Source: Lachnospiraceae bacterium UBA3845 (GTDB lineage: Bacteria; Bacillota; Clostridia; Lachnospirales; Lachnospiraceae). Taken from it: a stretch of DNA of 39,314 bases. The notes below the pieces were generated by a model that made no database searches, was not told the DNA's origin, and worked only from the letters and a program-made list of their open reading frames with translations. The position numbers and the translations under genes are program-made. Of the stretch, positions 32,756 through 39,314 are shown one piece after another (the stretch's first letter is position 1; the number at the start of each line of letters is the position of its first letter). The DNA lies in contig DGHP01000185.1 of assembly GCA_002392705.1 (NCBI GenBank), positions 1-39,314 on the forward strand, in the 5' to 3' direction.

Positions 32756-35488
32756 TTACCTTTTCTTAAACAATTTTTTTAAAGGCTCCTTGAAAGGAAT
32801 GTCCGCTTCTGAGATCTTTCTGGCAAAACGGTAGGAGGTCGTATTCTTCAGCATCTCCAGAGAAGCGCGGAGCATGCTGTTTTCCTCCCGCATGCGGTTG
32901 GCCTCCGCCACGCGGCCCCTGCCCGTCACGCCGGGATTGGCCTGCGCGTAGGCCTGGAACATAAAATCCCTCTCCTCCGCGCTTACCGGCTCCTTTGGAA
33001 GGATACCGTCAGTCTGCGCATCATGCTCCAGCCGCAGCTTCCGATAAAGCTCCAGATATTCCCCGTCCATCCGGGCCACCGATTTAAGCGAAAGCGCCTT
33101 CGCCTTCTCCTGCTTTTCCTTCAGCATGCCGGGATCTTCGCGGATCCGGTCCAGAAGCTCTGTCAGCTGTCCGGCGTCCGCGTCCGGAGGGATCAGCCAT
33201 CCCGCGCCGGTCTCCCGGATCCGCTCTCCGACCGCCCCGATATCTGTACCGATGACGGGAATCCCGCAGGCCCAGGCCTCAGAGAGGGTATAGCAGAAGG
33301 TCTCCGCCCAGATCGGGGGTATGACAACCAGATCAACCTTCGCAGCCCTGAGCAGCGTCCCGATATCTTCCCTCCTGTAAAGGCCTGAGAAGAAAACATG
33401 ATCGGTGCTCACGCTCCCGGATACCTCGTCATCGCCGACTTCCCCGAACACATAGAAATTATAGTTTCTGTTTCCGGAACGGATCATGCTGCTGATGAGC
33501 GCAGACCCCTTTGCCCTGGTCACGCCGCCCAGAAATCCCACTGAAAAGCGCTCCGGGGCGCGCCGACAGACGCCCCTGTAGACCTTTCCGTCCGTATAGT
33601 AGACCCCTTCATGGCGGAGCAGGATTCTGAGGGCATAGCTCCCGTCCGGAAAATCCGGCAGGTCAAATACCCTGTGGATTCCGCTCCACAGATAGGCCTG
33701 ATTCGCATAAGCCTTCGCGACATCGGTCCGCGCCGTTCTTTTTACCTTCATATAGTAGGCCCTGCGGTTTTTGTCCGTGATAACGAGGACGACGGAGCAG
33801 TCCCGGCTGTCGGTATCCTCCAGGTAAGCCCAGCCGACCACATAGTGAAATCCTGATGCGCCGCCCGGCTGACGGTCCAGACAGGTATGCATCTTTCCGG
33901 TCCGTACCACAGCGTGCCCCGCGTTCTTTCCGGAGCCCTGCAGAAGAGCCGTTCCGCCCCCCTTTGAATAGTCGGAGCCGTGGCCGATCACCAGGCTCTT
34001 CTTCGCAAGCGAAGGATAGACCTCAAGCATATACTCCATGGCGGAGGCGCTCGGGAAAATAATCTTTTCACAGAGGGAAAGCGCGCTGAAGCATTCCTGT
34101 CTCCAGCGGTCTATGACGTCCACATTGCAGAAGCCGCAGTTTTCCCTGAGGCAGCTTCTGCAGCGCTCCCGGTCCGCCGGCTTAAAGCTTCCCTCAGACG
34201 GGCAGAACTTCTCATCGTCCCTGAGCAGCTTGATGGTCGGGCAGGCATAGTAGTAATCATGGAGGGTCGCGATCACGGGGATCTTCATCCTGCTGCATAC
34301 ATGAAAAATATCCAGCGTCAGGCCCTGTGTATGGTGGACATGGACCAGGCTGATATCAAAAATCTTCAGGATTTTCCTGAGAAATTCCGCCTCATCCCGG
34401 TCCCTCATGACCGGGAACAGTTCCTCCCTGGAGGGGAAGCGGAAGGAAAACTCCGCACCGTCCGGGTCTTCCTCCTGCCCGGTATAGGCTGTAAGGCAGA
34501 GGAAATCCCCGTCCCGGGCAAGCACAAAGACATTGTAGTCCTGAAGCATCCCGTCCTTAAGATCCCGCACATGGAGCTGGGTTCCGCCGATATTTGTCTC
34601 CGCGCTCTCCTTAAAGTCCAGATGCAGGACATAGAGCAGGTTCGGCTTCCCGTTGTCCAGCGCGGCGTACAGGTTCAGGTTGTCCCTGAGCTCCTGGTCC
34701 GGATTGGAGGCGCTGTAGAGGTCATTTTCCTTCATCTGATCCGGATAGCGCTCCTTCAGGATTCGGGTATGCTCCTCAAGAAGCCGCTTTTTCTCCTCCG
34801 TGTCGAAGGAGCCCGTCCCCTTGTGGTATATGAAGGTATCATCGCACAGTACGTGGATGTAGCCCAGCTGGGCGCAGCGGTTGCAGAAATCATTCTCCTC
34901 GCCGTATCCGCGCCCGAAGGTCTCAGCGTCAAAGGGACCTGCCTTCTCGTAGGCTTCCTGCTTTACATACATGCAGAAGCCCACCGCGACTGTGACGCGC
35001 GGATACCTGTGCAGGCTGACCCGCTCCACCAGTTCCCCGTAGGAATCAACGGTGAAGCCTTCCGGAAGCGGATTGTCGCGAAATGCCACCGGCACCGACG
35101 CGAGCGTTGCCGCGTTGCTGAGCGGCGTGACGGTCGCGATCCGCTCCGAGCTGCGGGCGCAGCGCTGAAGCTTTTCAACCCATCCGGCGGTCACGATGGT
35201 ATCGGAATTGAGCAGAATCGTATCCCGCTCAGACCGGGCGAGACCGAGATTCACATTGGCGGAAAAGCCCTGATTGCGCTCATTGAAGATAACCTCAAAG
35301 CCCTGCTCCTTCGACAGTTCTTCAAGAAACGGGCGGATTCTCTCATCGGGACTTTTGTCGTCGATCAGGAGCACTCTGTGAAGGCTGAGATCCGTATGCC
35401 GCCTCAGGCTCTCCGTGCAGAGAATCAGGTCCTCATATCCGTTGTAAACCGGGACTGCAATGTCAACCGGATTGATCTGTAAGTTCAT
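32756..35488 (-). CDS. GT2-GT4 fusion glycosyltransferase with an inserted beta-rich domain
   Basis: This 910-residue protein joins a GT-A and a GT-B enzyme. Residues 1-260 are GT2 (DIAVPVYNG, RVLLIDDKSPD, LLNSDTIV with metal site 93-98, GRGYGEENDFC). Residues about 283-511 are the N-terminal Rossmann domain of GT4 (IGGTQLHVRDL, LHDYYYACPTI). A Cys-rich segment (CRSCLRENCGFC) lies within it. Residues about 512-645 are an extra domain (VVGWAYLEDTD, GIHRVFDLPDFPDG). GT4 resumes with FSVGFLGGVTRAKG and its donor-binding helix (E729 to E737, ETFCYTLSEAWACG). The end (about 840-910) is helical with coiled-coil character. GGGGAG precedes ATG 35488. It could add two different sugars. Confidence 0.88.
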   Translation of the reverse strand: MNLQINPVDIAVPVYNGYEDLILCTESLRRHTDLSLHRVLLIDDKSPDERIRPFLEELSKEQGFEVIFNERNQGFSANVNLGLARSERDTILLNSDTIVTAGWVEKLQRCARSSERIATVTPLSNAATLASVPVAFRDNPLPEGFTVDSYGELVERVSLHRYPRVTVAVGFCMYVKQEAYEKAGPFDAETFGRGYGEENDFCNRCAQLGYIHVLCDDTFIYHKGTGSFDTEEKKRLLEEHTRILKERYPDQMKENDLYSASNPDQELRDNLNLYAALDNGKPNLLYVLHLDFKESAETNIGGTQLHVRDLKDGMLQDYNVFVLARDGDFLCLTAYTGQEEDPDGAEFSFRFPSREELFPVMRDRDEAEFLRKILKIFDISLVHVHHTQGLTLDIFHVCSRMKIPVIATLHDYYYACPTIKLLRDDEKFCPSEGSFKPADRERCRSCLRENCGFCNVDVIDRWRQECFSALSLCEKIIFPSASAMEYMLEVYPSLAKKSLVIGHGSDYSKGGGTALLQGSGKNAGHAVVRTGKMHTCLDRQPGGASGFHYVVGWAYLEDTDSRDCSVVLVITDKNRRAYYMKVKRTARTDVAKAYANQAYLWSGIHRVFDLPDFPDGSYALRILLRHEGVYYTDGKVYRGVCRRAPERFSVGFLGGVTRAKGSALISSMIRSGNRNYNFYVFGEVGDDEVSGSVSTDHVFFSGLYRREDIGTLLRAAKVDLVVIPPIWAETFCYTLSEAWACGIPVIGTDIGAVGERIRETGAGWLIPPDADAGQLTELLDRIREDPGMLKEKQEKAKALSLKSVARMDGEYLELYRKLRLEHDAQTDGILPKEPVSAEERDFMFQAYAQANPGVTGRGRVAEANRMREENSMLRASLEMLKNTTSYRFARKISEADIPFKEPLKKLFKKR

Positions 35489-35532
35489 GTCACTCCCCTT
35501 TTCTTTCCTCCGCAGGCAGCGCTTCCATTCCT

Positions 35533-37719
35533 TCAGCGCAGGCGGGACTTAAGCTTCCGGACCGCCTTCTTCGCAAGGCCCTCCGACGCTTCCAGAAGTT
35601 CGCGCCCCCGCTCCATCGCCCAGACCGGATCCTTCCTCTGCAGGACGCCGGTAAGGCGGACCGTCTCCGGCACAGGCCCGTGAAAACGCAGTTCAAAAGC
35701 CGGATCCATCGTCAGGAAACAGCAGTCCTCCCCTTCAGGCCCGGAAGCGTTCAGCGGGCGGACCTGTGCCTGCTCCGCATGCAGGGAGCAGATACAGGGG
35801 CTGCCCTCCACCGGATCAAAGCGGACCGCTTTCACTTTTTCCGGGTCCCTGACCGGGAACTCCACCCGGAAGGCTCCGTCCTTCAGCAGCATGGTCCTGT
35901 GCACGGATTCCTCCTCACTGAATCCCTGCCCGTAGTCGAGGTAGAGGGTCGCCATCGGCGTCAGGTCGTCCAGAGGTTTTTTCAGATCCCTCAGATTGAC
36001 GCCCCGGACGGGCCAGGCAAAAGCCTCCAGTGAATTCGCGCCCACATATTCCTTTTCAAAATGATCCGCCCAGTTCCAGAAGACAGTTCTGTCCTCCTTA
36101 CGGATGGAATATTCTTCGAGAAGTTCTTCTTCCTTCAGACAGTCTTCCAGGGAAGGATGCATGGAATAAAGCTCGTTTACAGCCCGCCAGAGAACAAACT
36201 GCAGCGGCACCGGAAAGTCAAAGACCCATTCCGCATCGATCACATACGCCGTCCCGTCCTCCTCCAGGAAAAGATTGTCCAGGATCAGGTCAATGTTGGC
36301 GTTTTTCAGGCAGCGGCAGGCGGAAGGCGCCGCGGCGGCGCCGAAGACTTCTCTGAAAGCCGGGTTTTCCTCCGCCCTTCTCTCCTCCTGCTCCGCCCGT
36401 TCCATGAGATAATGATGCAGAGCGTCAAAGAGTTCTTTTACCCGCCCCGCGTCGCCTCTGCCGGCGGCGTCAGCAGCCTCCTGCCCGAGGTTTCGTCCGT
36501 TCAGCCAGGGATAGAGCAGGGATCCGTCGCCGCCCTGTTCGCCCTTCAGCAGGCGGACCCTGTAGCTTTTTCCGTCCAGGCAGAATTGAGGCTCGCGGCT
36601 GCCTCCGCTCTCCCTTTTGCCCTTCCCGGCAGGACCGGCGCTCTCTTCATCCTCCATCCGGCTGAAGGCCAGCTCCCGCTCATGCATCTTCTCAAGATGG
36701 GCGCGGGCTTTTTCTGTCAGAGGACTTTTTACCGCCAGCTTCTTTCCGTCCCTGATGCAGGACACGGTCTGAATCCGGAATTGCTCTGCGCGGTCGGAAT
36801 TGATCTTCGCGTAGAGCAGCTCCTCCTTTCCGGCCGGCTCCTCTGTCCCCGCCTCAATCAGGAAAGAGTTCGAGAAACGGTCCATGATTCCTTCCTCGCA
36901 GAGGCTCCCGGCCATCTCGTTCTCCGGAAACAGTTCCAGGCGGCCGGGATTGAAATTCCAGTTATTGCGGCAGAAATTTCTGGCTGTAAGGGTGGAATCC
37001 GTGAACACCTCATTCGGAAATTTATAATCCGGGCAGGGGTAATAGAAACGGTGCCAGCTAAGGCCGCAGTCCTCCATCATGCGCAGCCACTCCGCCTTGG
37101 AAAAGGTGCGGACCGCCCTGTTGTCCGGATAATTTTTAAGTCCCTCCATGTAATTATCCGTATGATCCTCCGGGGCTCCGCAGAAATATTTCAGCCCGAG
37201 CCGGTTCTCGATCGCGATCAGCAGCAGCCCGTCCTCCTTCAGAAAAGCCATGCAGCGCCTGAGAAAAGTCTCCCAGGGATGCGCCCCCTCCGTATAGGAT
37301 CCGGCGTACTCAAAGACGCCGTTCAGGATGACATAGTCAAACTTCCCGGGAAACTCCATATCGTTCAGGTTTCCGACCATGATTTCAAGGTTCGGATATT
37401 CCCTGTGCCGCTCGTAATTGATTAAGGAGCGCCTTTTTGACAGATCCACCGAAGTCACACGGGCAAGCCTGCGGCAGAGAACGCCGGTTATGGCCCCCGG
37501 TCCCGCGCCGATCTCAAGAGCGTGGGCCCCTTCGCGGAAGGGATACCAGGAAAGAATATTCTCCCTGACGGGAGATAGATGGTAAAGGACAGGAAAGGCC
37601 CTGTCCCCGTCATCGGCGGGATTCTTTCCTGCCCTCACAAGACGCAGGATCGTATCCTCGATATCGCCATCCGAATAACTGTCCCGGCCGCTGTAATAAC
37701 TCAGATTCAGATTCGCCAT
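35533..37719 (-). CDS. SAM methyltransferase plus kinase-like domain, WbdD-like chain terminator candidate
   Basis: Residues about 40-240 are a class I methyltransferase with SAM loop EIGAGPGAIT (69-78), VTSVDLS and YVILNGVFEY. Residues about 300-560 resemble a small-molecule kinase: NANIDLILDN has catalytic-type D477 and N482 (the usual His is Asn475), and VIDAEW (493-498) matches the metal-binding IDxE. A beta-rich region follows, and the C-terminus (about 697-728) is helical and basic. In E. coli O8/O9a, WbdD joins a methyltransferase, a kinase and a coiled coil, and caps the non-reducing end to stop extension. The order here, next to a Wzt with a C-terminal domain, matches that logic. Activity is inferred; a sugar methyltransferase without capping is the alternative. 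Confidence 0.72.
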   Translation of the reverse strand: MANLNLSYYSGRDSYSDGDIEDTILRLVRAGKNPADDGDRAFPVLYHLSPVRENILSWYPFREGAHALEIGAGPGAITGVLCRRLARVTSVDLSKRRSLINYERHREYPNLEIMVGNLNDMEFPGKFDYVILNGVFEYAGSYTEGAHPWETFLRRCMAFLKEDGLLLIAIENRLGLKYFCGAPEDHTDNYMEGLKNYPDNRAVRTFSKAEWLRMMEDCGLSWHRFYYPCPDYKFPNEVFTDSTLTARNFCRNNWNFNPGRLELFPENEMAGSLCEEGIMDRFSNSFLIEAGTEEPAGKEELLYAKINSDRAEQFRIQTVSCIRDGKKLAVKSPLTEKARAHLEKMHERELAFSRMEDEESAGPAGKGKRESGGSREPQFCLDGKSYRVRLLKGEQGGDGSLLYPWLNGRNLGQEAADAAGRGDAGRVKELFDALHHYLMERAEQEERRAEENPAFREVFGAAAAPSACRCLKNANIDLILDNLFLEEDGTAYVIDAEWVFDFPVPLQFVLWRAVNELYSMHPSLEDCLKEEELLEEYSIRKEDRTVFWNWADHFEKEYVGANSLEAFAWPVRGVNLRDLKKPLDDLTPMATLYLDYGQGFSEEESVHRTMLLKDGAFRVEFPVRDPEKVKAVRFDPVEGSPCICSLHAEQAQVRPLNASGPEGEDCCFLTMDPAFELRFHGPVPETVRLTGVLQRKDPVWAMERGRELLEASEGLAKKAVRKLKSRLR

Positions 37720-37791
37720 ACACCCTGTCCTTCCTTCACCGGGGCCCCTGCCCGGCCTGCCGTCATCCGCGCTGTGCCTCTCCGGATTTTA

Positions 37792-39222
37792 TCAGCCCTC
37801 CTCCGGATCCAGCACGCATCTGCTGTTCATGTCATAGAAGCCGACCGTATCCCGGTCGGACACAACCGTCATGGCGATGACGTCGTAGAGCCGGTGGAAG
37901 ACGCGGAACATCCCGTCCTGATAGCCCGTGCAGCCCAGGGAAAGCAGATACTCCCCGCCCTGCAGGTCAAGGCGCTGCGTAAAGGACACAGTATGGCTGT
38001 CGCCCGCTTTCATGGACGGTACCGGAATCTTTTCCATGGTCGTATTGGTCCCGCAGATCTCGATCCCCTTTAGATTCTTGATGGTAAATGCAAAGATCGG
38101 TTCCCGGATCTCCTCGTTGGCGCGCACCTTCATCTTCACGGTAAACTTCGTTCCTTTCAGGAAACTGGAGGCCGGGAGGCCTTTTTCATCAAAAAGGCCG
38201 TAGTCCGTGATCTCGCCGTGCCGCTCGCCGTACTCCACCAGGGATGGATTGGCCGGGAAGAAACTCTTCCATGCCCGGGACTTCATCGCGTTCAGCCGCT
38301 GCCGATCCCGCCTGCTCCGCCCGTTCTCCCCTCTGCCGGCAGTTTCTCCGCTTTCACGCCCAACGTTTTTTTCTCCGGCACGGGATGCGGAATCCTGCGT
38401 CCCTTCATCCTTGTCCGGGCCGTTTCCCTCTTCTGCTCCGGCGGAATATTCTTCTTCCTCCTCACCGGGCGCGTGGAACTGGTCGACCAGGATCTCCTTA
38501 TAGATATCGATGGCTTCCCTCGGCGTCCCCTCAAAGACCTTATCCCCCTGGTTCAGCAGGACGGCCCGGTCACAGTAGCGGGAGATGGCCGACAGGTCAT
38601 GGGATACAAAAAGAATCGTCTTTCCGGCCTGACGGAATTCCTCAAACTTGCGGTAGCATTTGGCCTGGAAAAACACATCGCCCACCGAAAGCGCCTCGTC
38701 CACGATCAGGATCTCGGGATCGATATTGATGGCGACGGCAAAGGCAAGGCGGACAAACATGCCGCTGGAATAGGACTTTACCGGCTGACGGATATAGTCG
38801 CCGATATCCGCAAAATCAATGATCGCCTGCAGGCGCTCATCGGTCTCCTCTTTCGTGAAGCCGATCATCGTCGCGTTCAGGTAGATATTCTCGATCCCGG
38901 TATATTCCATATTGAAGCCGGCACCGAGTTCGAGCAGGGCGGAGATCCTCCCGTCCACTCGGATCGTGCCTAAGGTCGGCGTCAGAACGCCCGTAATCAG
39001 CTTTAAAAGCGTCGACTTTCCGGACCCGTTTGTCCCGATGATGCCGACGGTCTCGCCCCTCTTTACGTCCAGGCAGATTCCCCTGAGCGCGTATTTTTCT
39101 CTGTAATTCTTCCTGAAATCCAGTCCCAGTGACTCCCATAAGCGGTCCCTCTGCCTGTCATACAGGCGGTAGACCTTGGTCACGTCACTCACCTGGATCG
39201 CCAGATCTTTTTCCTCAGTCAT
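37792..39222 (-). CDS. wzt: ABC transporter ATPase Wzt with C-terminal putative glycan-binding domain
   Basis: This is the ATPase of a polysaccharide exporter that moves undecaprenyl-linked glycan across the membrane. Residues 1-245 are the nucleotide-binding domain: Walker A GTNGSGKST (63-71), the LELGAGFNMEYTGIENIYL stretch typical of Wzt/TagH, signature YSSGM (151-155), Walker B ILIVDE (171-176) and switch His208. A charged linker (about 250-315) joins a beta-rich C-terminal domain (about 320-470, with EITDYGLFDEKG, FTVKMKVRANEEI and GGEYLLSLGCTGY). It resembles Wzt carbohydrate-binding domains that recognise the capped chain end. The permease partner (Wzm) is expected just upstream, outside the window. 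Confidence 0.93.
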   Translation of the reverse strand: MTEEKDLAIQVSDVTKVYRLYDRQRDRLWESLGLDFRKNYREKYALRGICLDVKRGETVGIIGTNGSGKSTLLKLITGVLTPTLGTIRVDGRISALLELGAGFNMEYTGIENIYLNATMIGFTKEETDERLQAIIDFADIGDYIRQPVKSYSSGMFVRLAFAVAINIDPEILIVDEALSVGDVFFQAKCYRKFEEFRQAGKTILFVSHDLSAISRYCDRAVLLNQGDKVFEGTPREAIDIYKEILVDQFHAPGEEEEEYSAGAEEGNGPDKDEGTQDSASRAGEKNVGRESGETAGRGENGRSRRDRQRLNAMKSRAWKSFFPANPSLVEYGERHGEITDYGLFDEKGLPASSFLKGTKFTVKMKVRANEEIREPIFAFTIKNLKGIEICGTNTTMEKIPVPSMKAGDSHTVSFTQRLDLQGGEYLLSLGCTGYQDGMFRVFHRLYDVIAMTVVSDRDTVGFYDMNSRCVLDPEEG

Positions 39223-39314
39223 TCTCTGTTCCCGATTTTCTTTTCCGCTGTCTGCGGCTCTTCTTCTGTTCCCGGTTTTCTTTCCTGCCGTCTGCGGCTC
39301 TTCTCCTGTTCCCG
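39219..39314 (-). CDS. C-terminal tail of an upstream gene (possibly wzm), partial
   Basis: One frame is open from the window edge and stops at TGA 39219-39221, overlapping the wzt ATG by 4 bases in ATGA form, as in coupled operon genes. The 31 visible residues are very polar (E, K, R, Q) and show no family feature. A permease gene is expected here, but the other two frames are also open, so this assignment is weak. Confidence 0.35.
   Translation of the reverse strand, partial: REQEKSRRRQERKPGTEEEPQTAEKKIGNRE
39225..39314. repeat. 40-bp tandem repeat at the wzt start, running to the window edge
   Basis: Two full units (39225-39264 and 39265-39304) and the first 10 bases of a third are present, each starting with C/TCTGTTCCCG and ending CTGCGGCTCTTCT. 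The unit length is not a multiple of three, so successive copies are read in different frames. The array continues beyond the window. Confidence 0.9.

Noticed and set aside
33980..35482. 500-codon open frame on the plus strand
   Set aside because: It is antisense to the GT2-GT4 gene, shows no family motif and has no start context. Like several others (for example 17215-18732 and 14709-15929) it reflects GC-rich codon usage on the opposite strand.

Overview
The window is a stretch of Firmicutes chromosome, most likely from a high-GC Lachnospiraceae-type Clostridia. I base this on the genes (mraZ-rsmH-ftsL-pbp-mraY-murD-divIB-ftsZ order, an RpoD with a long acidic N-terminal segment, LCP proteins, no outer-membrane genes), on strong Shine-Dalgarno sequences, and on some GTG/TTG starts. 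This is inference; no 16S or marker search was possible. Every gene I can support lies on the minus strand, so transcription runs from high to low coordinates. The many long plus-strand open frames are antisense shadows of GC-rich genes.

Region 1 (about 39.3 to 19.7 kb) is a surface-polysaccharide locus. In transcription order it holds: the tail of an unknown gene, a Wzt-type ABC ATPase with a C-terminal putative glycan-binding domain, a methyltransferase/kinase-like protein resembling the WbdD chain terminator, a GT2-GT4 fusion with an inserted domain, and two large GT2 proteins whose N-terminal halves look degenerate. A well-formed sigma-A promoter at 28.95 kb follows. Downstream of it come two small four-helix SMR/ArnE-ArnF-like membrane proteins, a WecE-like sugar aminotransferase, two more GT2 proteins, a polyprenyl-phosphate sugar phosphotransferase, an LCP-family ligase and another GT2. 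Together these suggest a lipid-linked glycan that is started by the phosphotransferase, extended and end-capped in the cytoplasm, exported by an ABC transporter and attached to the wall by the LCP protein.

Region 2 (19.7 to 8.9 kb) is mixed. It holds an HtrA-like membrane protein with all three catalytic residues replaced, a divergent ClpX, the primary sigma factor RpoD, FolC, a 49-aa protein, a membrane TPR protein with a repeated C-terminal tail, and a RelA/SpoT-fold protein with an altered G-loop and an unrecognised C-terminal half. Two copies of a 59-bp repeat flank folC and the small gene.

Region 3 (8.7 to 0 kb) is the division and cell-wall (dcw) cluster. A terminator, a promoter and a five-box MraZ operator precede mraZ, rsmH, ftsL, ftsI/pbpB, mraY, murD, ftsQ/divIB and ftsZ (cut by the window edge, with its own promoter). 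About 330 bp between rsmH and ftsL contain an unexplained multi-hairpin fold. FtsQ and FtsI end in unusual tails that resemble the repeated tail of the TPR protein.

Most promising for follow-up are the rsmH-ftsL structured RNA candidate, the noncanonical RelA/SpoT protein, the shared extracytoplasmic tails and the capped-glycan export system. I see no rRNA, tRNA, CRISPR array, transposase or prophage gene.
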